This document shows, piece after piece, positions 41,731 through 50,271 of a stretch of DNA of 64,000 nt (position 1 is its first letter; each line of letters opens with the position of its first letter). A program made the translations under genes and the position numbers. The notes below the pieces were generated by a model, which saw nothing but the letters and a program-made list of their open reading frames with translations, made no database searches and had not been told where the DNA came from. This stretch comes from Bog-473 sp963738135 (GTDB lineage: Bacteria > Actinomycetota > Acidimicrobiia > Acidimicrobiales > RAAP-2): assembly GCA_963738135.1 (NCBI GenBank), contig CAVTVK010000005.1, forward strand, positions 62,001-126,000. Direction: 5' to 3'.

Positions 41731-44313
41731 TCAGTCCCAGAGAACGGTTCCGGAAACTGCATCGAGCGACCCTTCCGACTTGAGGAGGAGATCGGTGCAC
41801 TCGACGTTCAGCGGGCGACCGAGGTGGTATCCCTGGGCGAAACGACAGCCGAGCGAACGCAACCCGTTTTCCTGGACCGCGCTCTCCACGCCTTCACCGA
41901 TGGTCTCGTAGCCCAGCGTGTGGGCCAGTTGCACCATGGCCGCAGCCAAGCTGTGCGCGTTGTCGCCCGGCCTCAGGCTCTGGACGAAGGACTTGTCGAT
42001 CTTGACGATATCGACATGCAGGCGGTCGAGATGGGACAGTGACGAATAGCCCGTCCCGAAGTCGTCGAGCGCGATGCGCACGCCGACGGATCGCAGCTCT
42101 ATGAGGTTCCGGACCGTGGTCTCGTTGTCGGCGAGCATCGCGCTCTCGGTGATCTCGAGAATCAGCGACCTGGGATCGAACTGGCACGCGTCGACGTGTG
42201 CGGTGATCCGTTGGGCCAGGTCGGGATCGACGAGTTGACCCGGTGAGAGGTTGACGCTCATGACCAGCCCGGCTCCCCAGAGTCCCTGCTCCTGCCACTC
42301 TCGCGCCTGCGTGCAGGCCGCGCGGAGGACGAAGGAGTCGATCTCGCCGATGAGCCCCAGCTCCTCGGCGAGCGGGACGAAGAGGCGCGGGTCGACCAGA
42401 CCGCCGACGGGGTGGGCCCACCGCACGAGCGCCTCGAAGCCGACGATGCGGCGGGAAGCAAGGTCGTAGATCGGCTGGTAGTGCGTCAGCAGGTCGCCGT
42501 CGTGGACTGCAGCGCGCAGCTCTCGCTCCTGCTGGACGCGGGCCAGGACGGCGGCGTGCATCTCCTTCTGGTAGATCTCAAAACGATCCTTGCCGCTCTC
42601 CTTCGCCTGGTACATGGCGATATCGGCATTGCGCAGCAACTGTTCGCTGGTGATGCCTGGCTCGTCGTACGCGATGCCGATGCTGCCGGTCGAGCCGGAG
42701 GGCCGCGCCCCTTGAGGCGCGGACACACGCAGAGTCGCGAGGATACGCCGGGCCAAATGCGTGATGTCCTCGCGAGTCCCCATGTCCTCAATGAGGATGG
42801 CGAACTCGTCCCCACCGAGGCGGGCCGCAGTGTCGAGAGGACGAAGGCAGTCCGAGAGGTCGGTCGCCACCCGCTTGAGCAAGCGGTCCCCCTCTCCGTG
42901 GCCCTGGCTGTCGTTCACCGTCTTGAAGTCGTCGAGGTCGATGAACAGGACGGCGAGGTGGGAGCCGGTCTGGTCGATCCGTGCCAGGGCGTGTTCGAGC
43001 CGGTCCTGGAACAATGCCTTGTTGGCCAGCCCGGTGAGGGAGTCGTGGAAGGCTCTGTATTCCAGCTCGTCCTCGAGGCGAATGCGATCGGTGACGTCGC
43101 GGAAGCTCCAGACCCGACCGACGATCTCGCCATCCACCGTCTGCGGCCGGGAAGTCAACTCGAGGGCCCGTCCGTCTTTGAACTCGAGGGTGTCGAAGCT
43201 GTCCTTTTCCGGGTTGTGGGCGAGCTCCCTGTGCCGAGCAATGAAGGACGGGGGATTGAGGAGCTGATCGAGGACGAACGAGAGTTTGGAAGAGTTGTCA
43301 CCGACGGCGACGAAGTTCGTGCTGATGCGCCAGATTTCGGAGAAGCGCCGGTTGAAACCGGTGATGATTCCCTCGTTGTCGACGACAAGGATCCCATCGG
43401 CCGTAGAGTCAAGGGTGGCGGTGAGGAGCGAAAGGGTATTGCTCAGCTGGTGCTCGGCGGCGACCTGCGCCGTGGCGTCGTGAGCCGAGATGACGAACCC
43501 TTCGACGGTGGGATCCTCAATGAGGTCGACGATGCTCAGCTCGAACGGGACAGTGGACTTGCCGTCATGACGGAGGAGATCAGCTCTGATCGTGACCGGG
43601 TGAGCCGCCGTGGCGCCGCGCGCCGCCTCGCGTAGGGCGGTGACGACCTCCCGACGGTCGGCCTCTGCCACGATGTCGGTGAGCGGTCGCATCTCGATGA
43701 GTTCTGGGTCGTGGCCCAGCACCCTGGTCATCGCCCCGGACGCGGATTCGAGGAGCCCGGTGGCGGAGACGAGCATGATGATCGAGCCGACGTTGTGCAC
43801 CAAGGACCTGAACCGTGCCTCACGACCGCTGGCCAGCTCGAAGCGTCGGCGGTTGGTCAGGTCGCGGAGACACAGCAGCACGAGTTGCTTCCCTGACAGT
43901 TTCAGCGGGGTGCCCACGATCTCGACCAGGCGCCACCCCGTGACGGACTCGACCCGGATTTCGATGGGGTCGCCGACCTCCTTGTCCTGAATCGTGGTGA
44001 GGGAGCGGAGGACCAGCTCCTGGTCGTCCGGATGCACCAGGCTCAGGCCCGAGACGCCGACGACGTCGGCCAGTGACCGCCCGAAGAGACGCTGCGCGGA
44101 CGAGTTGCCCCAGGCCACGTTGCCGTTCTCGTCGACGATGACCACGCTGTCGGGCAGCTTCAACATGGCACCGGCCAGCGAGGCCACGTCTTCCATGGAA
44201 GGCGGGGCGTCGGCCGCCGGGGCATCCTCAACGGATGCGGACCCCGATCCGTCCGTGACGCCACCTTCTACGGGCCGGCGCAATCGTCGCCGTCCTCTCT
44301 CTCCCCAACCCAC
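41731..44313 (-). CDS. PAS-PAS-PAS-GGDEF-EAL cyclic-di-GMP protein
   Basis: About 860 residues if GTG at 44313 is used (no ribosome site; ATG at 44442 or 44196 are alternatives). Three PAS-like sensor domains (VVIVDENGNVAWGNSSA; LVHNVGSIIMLVSATG; STADGILVVDNEGIITGFN) precede GGDEF (RLGGDEFAIL), with an inhibitory RxxD site (RPLD) five residues before it. EAL follows (FEALVRWAHP, MSVNLSPGQL, LEITES, LDDFGTGYSS, KIDKSFV). Both active-site sets look intact, so it may make and break c-di-GMP. No membrane span. Confidence 0.88.
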   Translation of the reverse strand: MGWGERGRRRLRRPVEGGVTDGSGSASVEDAPAADAPPSMEDVASLAGAMLKLPDSVVIVDENGNVAWGNSSAQRLFGRSLADVVGVSGLSLVHPDDQELVLRSLTTIQDKEVGDPIEIRVESVTGWRLVEIVGTPLKLSGKQLVLLCLRDLTNRRRFELASGREARFRSLVHNVGSIIMLVSATGLLESASGAMTRVLGHDPELIEMRPLTDIVAEADRREVVTALREAARGATAAHPVTIRADLLRHDGKSTVPFELSIVDLIEDPTVEGFVISAHDATAQVAAEHQLSNTLSLLTATLDSTADGILVVDNEGIITGFNRRFSEIWRISTNFVAVGDNSSKLSFVLDQLLNPPSFIARHRELAHNPEKDSFDTLEFKDGRALELTSRPQTVDGEIVGRVWSFRDVTDRIRLEDELEYRAFHDSLTGLANKALFQDRLEHALARIDQTGSHLAVLFIDLDDFKTVNDSQGHGEGDRLLKRVATDLSDCLRPLDTAARLGGDEFAILIEDMGTREDITHLARRILATLRVSAPQGARPSGSTGSIGIAYDEPGITSEQLLRNADIAMYQAKESGKDRFEIYQKEMHAAVLARVQQERELRAAVHDGDLLTHYQPIYDLASRRIVGFEALVRWAHPVGGLVDPRLFVPLAEELGLIGEIDSFVLRAACTQAREWQEQGLWGAGLVMSVNLSPGQLVDPDLAQRITAHVDACQFDPRSLILEITESAMLADNETTVRNLIELRSVGVRIALDDFGTGYSSLSHLDRLHVDIVKIDKSFVQSLRPGDNAHSLAAAMVQLAHTLGYETIGEGVESAVQENGLRSLGCRFAQGYHLGRPLNVECTDLLLKSEGSLDAVSGTVLWD

Positions 44314-44428
44314 ATCTCTACTGTCGGACAACCCAGGCCCCACCGTTGGTTGCAATCTGGTTGCACAGGCACGATCAATCCCCGATGTACCCGGACAGCG
44401 GGCCTCTGGTCCTACCAGGAGGGCGAAT

Positions 44429-44932
44429 CTAGGAAAAGGCATCCTCTGGGATCGGGAAGGGTGATGCGGGGAGTCCCGGCATCGGGTTGTCCCACCAGAC
44501 CGTCTCCTCGACCCGGTGGGAGATGCGCCAGCCCTCCGGCGTGCGGATCAGTCGATCGTGGTAAGCGCCACCGACGACGAACAGCCACGGCTCGCCCTCG
44601 ACCACCGCCCCGTTCGGGTTTTGGAACGACGTGTGTGCGGTTGCCTCGTCCGCTCCCGGAGCGAGGCCGACCGCCCGGTTGAGGATGAGGTGTTGGGTCC
44701 AGGTGAAGAAGGGGAGGACGGTGGCCAGCCAGTCGCCGACCTCGGCCAACGACCCTCGGATTCCGCCGGCGGAGCGATAGTCGAGGACGGCATCCGGGGC
44801 GAAGACACCCCCGAGATCGTCCCAACGGCGTCCGTCGATGACCGTCGCGTACCGTACGAGGAGGTCGTCGATCTCCCGCCGGTCGGTCAAGTGGCGCAGA
44901 TCGTCGGTCATGATCGCGACCGTAACGCTCAT
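44429..44932 (-). CDS. SnoaL/NTF2-like protein
   Basis: A protein of 167 residues with GGGGAG just before the ATG at 44932. The NTF2 cone fold is suggested by LTDRREIDDLLVRYATVIDGRRWDDLGGVFAPDAVLDY at the start and GAYHDRLIRTPEGWRISHRVEETVWW at the end. The family includes dehydratases, isomerases and ring-hydroxylating beta subunits; the DRREI…RY…D start is typical of the SnoaL_4 group. It is divergent from the DMF-amidase-like gene by about 107 bases. Confidence 0.75.
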   Translation of the reverse strand: MSVTVAIMTDDLRHLTDRREIDDLLVRYATVIDGRRWDDLGGVFAPDAVLDYRSAGGIRGSLAEVGDWLATVLPFFTWTQHLILNRAVGLAPGADEATAHTSFQNPNGAVVEGEPWLFVVGGAYHDRLIRTPEGWRISHRVEETVWWDNPMPGLPASPFPIPEDAFS

Positions 44933-45027
44933 TGGCTCCCCGCTCCATCAGGCGACCTCCTCCGGCGCCGCGGCCTCCGCCTGCGGAGGTGATGTGTCTC
45001 GGGCTGCAGGAGTTGGTCCGACCTCGT

Positions 45028-45033
45028 TAGGGT
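45028..45033 (+). promoter_or_regulatory. -10 box TAGGGT of a leaderless transcript
   Basis: TAGGGT is followed by six bases and the ATG at 45040, with no Shine-Dalgarno. Confidence 0.45.
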
Positions 45034-45039
45034 CGTGCG

Positions 45040-46557
45040 ATGGCACACGAAGTGGTGACCGGGTACTGCTGGCCGCAGTCCGTCTCGCCGGGTGGTCAGG
45101 TCGGTCTGCACATGTCCTCCTCCTCCGGGCGGCCGGTACACGTGCAGGTGGCGCGGATTGGTGCACGGCGTGAGGTGGTGCTGCAGGCCGACGCGGTCGC
45201 CGCCGACGAGCATGAGACGCCGAAGGATGCCTCCTCGAGGGGCTGCGGGTGGCCGGTCGCATTGGCGCTGGACGTCGACCCGACTTGGCGGTCCGGGTTC
45301 TACGAGGTCGTCATGGAGATCGACGTGGGCGAAACGGTGCGGCGTGACTTCGCGTTCTTCGTGGTCCGTCCCTCATCAGGACAGCGCATCGTCGTCGCAC
45401 TGGCCACAAACACCTGGCACGCCTACAACGACTTCGGAGGCCCGAACCTGTACACGGGTGGCACCCACGTGTCGATGCAGCGTCCGATGGCAGCCGGCTA
45501 CCTGTACAAGCCGCCCGGCAAGGGCCGGCGCGTGACGGGCACGGGAGGGCCCGATCCCCAGAACGCCGCGCACGTGGGCTACATCCAGATCAACCACCTC
45601 TCGGGCTACGCGGGGTCGGCTGGGTGGCCCGATTGGGAGTTGCCGTTCATTGCCTGGGCCGAGCACGAGGGATTCGAGATCGGCGTCTGCACCAATGCGG
45701 ATCTCGAGGATCATCCCGAGGTGCTCGATGGCGCCAGCCTGTACCTCTCCGTCGGCCACGACGAGTACTGGTCCCGCGGCATGCGGGACACGGTCGAAGG
45801 CTTCATTGCGGCCGGCGGCAATGCGGCCTTTTTCTCGGGCAACACGTCGTTGTGGCAGGTGCGCATCGAAGGTGACGAGCACGACGTAATGGTCGGGTAC
45901 AAGGCCTTCTTCAAGAACGACCCTGTGATGGGAACGGCGAAAGAGGCCGAGGTGACGACGTTCTGGTCCGATGTCGTGGTCGCCCGTCCTGAGAATGCCA
46001 TGACCGGTGTCTCGTTCACTCGAGGGGGCTACCACCGCATCGGCCGCAACGTCACCGCGGGCCTCGGCGGGTACACCGTGCACCGCGCCGGTCACTGGAT
46101 CTTCGACGGCACCGGGATCGGCTACGGCGACGTGCTCGGCGCCGCGGCCACCGTCGTCGGCTACGAGTGCGACGGCTGTGTGTTCACCTACCGGGACGGA
46201 CTGCCGTACCCGACGGGCGAGGACGGCACTCCGTCGACCTTCGAGATCCTCGGTACGTGTCCGACCCGGCATTTCACCCGGGAGACCGCGCCCCGCCCGC
46301 CCAAGCCGGGAGAGCCGAGTGAGCTGGAGTACATCTCGTCCCGCGTCTTCGGGACGCGTGATCCCGAGGCCATGGAGCGCATCCGGCACGGCCACGCCGT
46401 GTTGGGCGCGTACACCAACGAGGCCGGTGCGACCGTGATCACGTCGGGGTCGACCGACTGGGCACACGGATTGGCAGAGCGAGACCCACAGATCGAGCAG
46501 ATCACCCGGAACGTACTGACCAGGTTGGGGGAGCAGCGCCACTCTGCCGCCAGATGA
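45040..46557 (+). CDS. N,N-dimethylformamidase large-subunit-like protein
   Basis: A protein of 505 residues. An N-terminal strand-rich part (GYCWPQSVSPGGQVGLHMSS) is followed by the catalytic-like domain with TNTWHAYNDFGGPNLY, WPDWELPFIAWAEHEGFEI, LSVGHDEYWSRGMRDTVEGF and GGNAAFFSGNTSLWQVR. These match the large subunit (DmfA2) of DMF amidase, which uses a mononuclear iron site. The small subunit gene is not present nearby. Many such proteins act on other amides, so DMF as substrate is not established. Confidence 0.75.
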   Translation: MAHEVVTGYCWPQSVSPGGQVGLHMSSSSGRPVHVQVARIGARREVVLQADAVAADEHETPKDASSRGCGWPVALALDVDPTWRSGFYEVVMEIDVGETVRRDFAFFVVRPSSGQRIVVALATNTWHAYNDFGGPNLYTGGTHVSMQRPMAAGYLYKPPGKGRRVTGTGGPDPQNAAHVGYIQINHLSGYAGSAGWPDWELPFIAWAEHEGFEIGVCTNADLEDHPEVLDGASLYLSVGHDEYWSRGMRDTVEGFIAAGGNAAFFSGNTSLWQVRIEGDEHDVMVGYKAFFKNDPVMGTAKEAEVTTFWSDVVVARPENAMTGVSFTRGGYHRIGRNVTAGLGGYTVHRAGHWIFDGTGIGYGDVLGAAATVVGYECDGCVFTYRDGLPYPTGEDGTPSTFEILGTCPTRHFTRETAPRPPKPGEPSELEYISSRVFGTRDPEAMERIRHGHAVLGAYTNEAGATVITSGSTDWAHGLAERDPQIEQITRNVLTRLGEQRHSAAR

Positions 46558-46561
46558 CGGG

Positions 46562-46690
46562 TCAGGCCGGTGCGACCTCAATCAGGACGTCGCCGTTGGG
46601 CAGCATCTGAGCCGCGTCGTCGGGCGCCAGCACAATCGTCGTGAAGCGGCTCTGCACGAGTGCAGGACCGATCACCGCGACGCCAGGTCG
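46562..46690 (-). pseudogene. C-terminal scrap of a hydantoinase/oxoprolinase-type protein
   Basis: The last 42 codons before a stop read like the end of HyuA-type proteins (VIGPALVQSRFTTIVLAPDD, NGDVLIEV). Upstream in this frame the sequence is antisense to msrB and does not resemble the family. The rest of the gene is missing. 46691-46969 has no gene. Confidence 0.35.
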
Positions 46691-46969
46691 GAGCGCGTCG
46701 CCCCCCGACCTGCCCTCCCACCTGCGGAGGAGCTGCGCCGCCCCCCGGGCAGACACCTCCGTATCCCGTTCCCAGGGTGCGTCACCAGCCCGCCCGGAGG
46801 CCGAGGTCAGGCGGGGCCATGGACCGCGCCAAAGGCGACCCGCGCACGGACCACGCCCCCGGTCAGGTCCGCAGGATGCCGCTCCTCCAACGGGAAACAA
46901 AGGGTGACACGGGGGCGTTCTAGTAGTTGGATACACAGAGAGCCACCAGACGGTGGCAAAGGAGTTGAG

Positions 46970-47443
46970 ATGACCGATCGTTACCGCAAGGACCCGGAGG
47001 CCGTAGCCAAGCTGGGACCGAGGGAGTACGCCGTCACCCAGGAGGCCGCCACCGAGCCGGCCTTCGCCAACGAGTTCTGGGACAAGAAGGAGGCCGGCAT
47101 CTACGTCGACATCGTGTCGGGGGAGCCCCTGTTCGCCTCCCTGAAGAAGTTCGACAGTGGATGCGGGTGGCCCAGCTTCACGGTGCCGCTCGACCCGGCC
47201 AACGTGGTCGAGCACCAGGACATGAGCCACGGGATGATCCGGACCGAGGTCCGTTCGGCCCACGGCGACAGCCACCTCGGGCACGTCTTCAACGACGGAC
47301 CCCCCGACGAGGGCGGCCTTCGCTATTGCATCAATTCGGCCGCCCTGCGCTTCGTCCCCTACGAGGACCTCGAGGCCGAGGGATACGGTGAGTACACGAA
47401 GCTCTTCGATGGAGGGGCGACCAAGGAGGAGGTGGCCCGATGA
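46970..47443 (+). CDS. msrB: Peptide methionine-R-sulfoxide reductase
   Basis: A protein of 157 residues with AAAGGAG before the ATG. The catalytic Cys is C120 in RYCINSAALRF. C65 in FDSGCGWPSF is the likely resolving Cys. The CxxC pairs that bind zinc in many MsrB proteins are absent. It reduces methionine-R-sulfoxide in proteins using thioredoxin. It is coupled to msrA by an ATGA overlap, so both stereoisomers are repaired together. Confidence 0.92.
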   Translation: MTDRYRKDPEAVAKLGPREYAVTQEAATEPAFANEFWDKKEAGIYVDIVSGEPLFASLKKFDSGCGWPSFTVPLDPANVVEHQDMSHGMIRTEVRSAHGDSHLGHVFNDGPPDEGGLRYCINSAALRFVPYEDLEAEGYGEYTKLFDGGATKEEVAR

Positions 47444-47961
47444 GCGCCACGACTGAGAAGGCGATCCTGGCTGGCGGGTGTTTCTGGGGCATGCAGGACC
47501 TGATCCGCAAGCGCCCGGGGGTGATCACGACCCGGGTCGGGTACACCGGGGGAGACGTGGCCAACGCCACGTACCGCAACCACGGGACCCATGCCGAGGC
47601 GATCGAGATCACCTTCGATCCGAGCGTGACCTCCTACCGGGAGTTGCTGGAGTTCTTCTTCCAGATCCACGACCCGACGACCAAGAATCGTCAGGGAAAC
47701 GATGTGGGGATGAGCTACCGGTCGGCGATCTACTACGTCGACGACGAGCAGCGCCGTGTGGCCGAGGACACCATCGCCGACGTCGAGGCCTCCGGTCTGT
47801 GGCCCGGCAAGGTCGTGACCGAGGTCGCGCCCGCCGGACCGTTCTGGGAGGCGGAGCCGGAGCACCAGGACTACCTGGAGCACTACCCCAACGGGTATAC
47901 GTGCCACTTCCCTCGGCCGGGGTGGGTCCTACCCCGGCGCAGCGACGCACTGGCCGGATAG
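47440..47961 (+). CDS. msrA: Peptide methionine-S-sulfoxide reductase
   Basis: A protein of 173 residues. The catalytic motif GGCFWG (C14) is near the start, followed by VGYTGGDVANATYRNHGTHAEAIEITFDP, FFFQIHDPTT and MSYRSAIYYVDDEQ. No clear C-terminal resolving cysteine pair is present; a single late Cys is in YTCHFPRPGW. It acts in the cytoplasm with MsrB, whose gene overlaps by four bases. Confidence 0.93.
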   Translation: MSATTEKAILAGGCFWGMQDLIRKRPGVITTRVGYTGGDVANATYRNHGTHAEAIEITFDPSVTSYRELLEFFFQIHDPTTKNRQGNDVGMSYRSAIYYVDDEQRRVAEDTIADVEASGLWPGKVVTEVAPAGPFWEAEPEHQDYLEHYPNGYTCHFPRPGWVLPRRSDALAG

Positions 47962-47971
47962 GCCGTTCCTC

Positions 47972-48316
47972 ATGGCAAGCGACATGGTCGACCAGACGGC
48001 GGAGCCCAGTGGGACGGGATGCGTCGAGTGCCTGGCGGCGGACGGGTGGTGGCTCCACCTCCGCCGCTGCGCCGGCTGCGGCCACATCGGCTGCTGTGAC
48101 AGTTCGCCCAGCCAACATGCCAGCGCGCACGCCCGAGCGAGCGGGCACTCGATCGTGCGCAGCTTCGAGCCAGGCGAGGACTGGTTCTGGGACTATGGGA
48201 GCGAGCAGTACTACGACGGGCCTGAACTGGCGCCACCGGAGCATCACCCGCTCGATCAGCCCACCCCTGGTCCCGCCGGCCACGTGCCGGCGGACTGGCA
48301 GCGACACCTTCACTGA
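47972..48316 (+). CDS. UBP-type zinc-finger protein, 114 aa
   Basis: A small protein with the bacterial UBP zinc-finger pattern: GCVECLAADGWWLHLRRCAGCGHIGCCDSSPSQHASAHA, then SGHSIVRSFEPGEDWFWDY. The Cys and His residues (GCVEC, CAGC, CC, H, H) bind zinc. In eukaryotes the domain binds ubiquitin; in actinobacteria its partner is unknown. It follows msrA by 10 bases and is probably in the same transcript. Confidence 0.8.
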   Translation: MASDMVDQTAEPSGTGCVECLAADGWWLHLRRCAGCGHIGCCDSSPSQHASAHARASGHSIVRSFEPGEDWFWDYGSEQYYDGPELAPPEHHPLDQPTPGPAGHVPADWQRHLH

Positions 48317-48424
48317 CGGACGCGGTCGGACCTCGACCGGAGAGATCGGGCGACGACACGCATATCCTGCCTTCAGGAGAGCGGCCTCGCCGAGACCGCC
48401 GGCCGTCAACGTTGGGAGGTCCTC

Positions 48425-49435
48425 ATGCCCGCCGTCACCGTCAGTGATCTGAGCAAGCTGTCGAACATTCAGGCTCTCGACCATGCGCAGGTGGCCGAAC
48501 GCCCGGTGAAGTCAGTCTCCACGGCTCCGCGGGGGCTGGAAGGGGAGGGTTTCCCGGTCCGCCGCGCCTTCGCCGGAGTCCACCTGCAAGACCTCGATCC
48601 GTTCGTCCACATGGACCAGATGGGGGAGGTCGACTATGCGCCCGGGGAGCCCAAGGGCACGCCGTGGCACCCCCACCGGGGCTTCGAGACCGTCACGTAC
48701 ATGATCGACGGCACCTTCCAGCATCAGGATTCGCACGGAGGCGGGGGCGTCATCAGGGACGGCGCCACCCAGTGGATGACGGCTGGGCGGGGCATCCTCC
48801 ACATCGAGACGCCGCCCGAGGACCTTGTCGTGGCCGGAGGGCGCTTCCACGGCATTCAGCTGTGGGTGAACCTGCCCGCCCGGGACAAGATGATCGAGCC
48901 GGCCTACCAGGGGCTCGAAGCGGACGACGTGACGCTGTTGTCGTCCGGTGACGGCGGCGCGCTGGTGCGGATCATCGCCGGCGACATCGCGGGCCACCGC
49001 GGTCCGGGATCGACCCATACGCCGATGGCCCTGGTGCATGCCTCGGTGGCGCCCGGGGCGTTGCTCGAATTGCCCTGGGACCCTGGCTTCAATGCGCTCG
49101 TCTACCTGCTCGCCGGGTCGGGGCGAGTGGGCAGCGAGGGCCGGCCGGTCTCGAGCGGGCAACTCGTCACTTTCGGGCCCGGGGGCTTCCTCTCGCTGCG
49201 GGCCGACGACACGCAGGACTCAGGGACGAGCCACCTCGAGGCGCTGATCCTCGGAGGCCAGCCGATCGGGGAGCCGGTGGAGCACTACGGGCCCTTCGTC
49301 ATGAACACCAAAGCCGAAATCGGCCAAGCCCTCGAGGACTTCGAAGCGGGCCGCCTGGGGACCATTCCGCCCAATGCCCTCATGCCCCACGTGCCAGACC
49401 CTGATCCGGTGCGCGCCGATCACACCGGGATCTGA
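48425..49435 (+). CDS. Pirin family protein
   Basis: A protein of 336 residues with GGGAGG before the ATG. The N-terminal cupin shows the metal set HPHRGFETVTYMIDG (two His), HQDSHGG and AGRGILHIETPP (His, Glu). A second cupin follows (residues about 190-290) with GGQPIGEPVEHYGPFVMNT, the usual pirin ending. Pirins bind iron or other metals and some have quercetinase activity. The position after the methionine sulfoxide reductase genes suggests a redox role, which is inference. Confidence 0.85.
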   Translation: MPAVTVSDLSKLSNIQALDHAQVAERPVKSVSTAPRGLEGEGFPVRRAFAGVHLQDLDPFVHMDQMGEVDYAPGEPKGTPWHPHRGFETVTYMIDGTFQHQDSHGGGGVIRDGATQWMTAGRGILHIETPPEDLVVAGGRFHGIQLWVNLPARDKMIEPAYQGLEADDVTLLSSGDGGALVRIIAGDIAGHRGPGSTHTPMALVHASVAPGALLELPWDPGFNALVYLLAGSGRVGSEGRPVSSGQLVTFGPGGFLSLRADDTQDSGTSHLEALILGGQPIGEPVEHYGPFVMNTKAEIGQALEDFEAGRLGTIPPNALMPHVPDPDPVRADHTGI

Positions 49436-49545
49436 GTCCGGAGCGTCCTGCGAGGCGCTGCGCAACACGGCGATAGCGGAGCCGGAGCCGGAGCCGAACT
49501 GCACCACCACGGCGAGCGCCGCGACGTGCACGGGCGGCCGCTCCG

Positions 49546-50157
49546 TTATGCCTGCGGCCGCAGACCGTCTTCGATCATGACGAGCAGCCGTCCACTCTGC
49601 TCCGGCGTCAGCGTCGCGCTCATGCACATGGAGCCGAGCAGCTGCATCAGGTCCGGCGCATCGATATCCGAACGCACCACGCCGGCCTCCTGGGCCCGGG
49701 TCAGCACGATGCTCAAGGCGCTCTCGATGCGCTCCCGCGACGCCACGCGCAGCGCAGGGTCCTTTTCGAACGCCTCGTGGAGCTCGTTCATGAAGCGCTT
49801 CTTGCCGCTCGCATAGCGGACGAACGCCTCGAGCCAGGCCACGAACGCGGGCCACGGTTCCAGGTCGGCGACCACCGTCTGCGCCACCGTCTCCAACTCC
49901 TCGACGTCGTCGCGGTAGACGGCCTCCACGATGTCGATCCGCTTGGGGAAGTGCCGGTACAGCGTACCGATCCCGACACCGGCCTCCTTGGCGATGGCCT
50001 CCATGGAGGCGCCTCCGCCCTCGTGGTCGAAGACCGTGCGTGCCGCAGTGACGAGGAGCTCGTAGTTGCGCTGGGCGTCAGCCCGCTTCGGGCGTGCCCC
50101 TTCCCCTTCGTCGGGGCGTTCGACCGTTGCCGTCGTCGACTTCGGTTGCGCCGTCAT
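49546..50157 (-). CDS. TetR-family repressor of the divergent MFS exporter
   Basis: About 203 residues from ATG at 50157. The helix-turn-helix is ASMEAIAKEAGVGIGTLYRHFPKRIDIVEAVY. The C-terminal helices (SKKRF-like GKKRFMNELHEAFEKD … LLVMIEDGLRPQA) form the ligand pocket. It is divergent from an MFS transporter with a 114-base gap holding two copies of a palindrome, one of them inside the transporter promoter. It probably represses the exporter until a toxic ligand binds. Confidence 0.87.
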   Translation of the reverse strand: MTAQPKSTTATVERPDEGEGARPKRADAQRNYELLVTAARTVFDHEGGGASMEAIAKEAGVGIGTLYRHFPKRIDIVEAVYRDDVEELETVAQTVVADLEPWPAFVAWLEAFVRYASGKKRFMNELHEAFEKDPALRVASRERIESALSIVLTRAQEAGVVRSDIDAPDLMQLLGSMCMSATLTPEQSGRLLVMIEDGLRPQA

Positions 50158-50190
50158 GGTCCTGCGTTCCCTCCCGGACGAAAAATGGTC

Positions 50191-50219
50191 TTGCAAAGCG
50201 GAGGCACCCTCCGTATACT
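50191..50219 (+). promoter_or_regulatory. Promoter of the MFS exporter
   Basis: TTGCAA (50191-50196), a 17-base spacer and TATACT (50214-50219). The first TetR operator exactly fills the spacer. Confidence 0.65.
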
Positions 50220-50237
50220 AACCGGAGGAAGCTTCCG
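50199..50237. promoter_or_regulatory. Two TetR operators
   Basis: CGGAGGCACCCTCCG (50199-50213) and CGGAGGAAGCTTCCG (50223-50237) are palindromes 24 bases apart. Both are followed by a similar TATAC/CTTACC sequence. Repressor bound at the first would block the -35/-10 region. Confidence 0.65.
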
Positions 50238-50271
50238 CTTACCAGAATACCAGCGGAAAGATCGGAATCAA

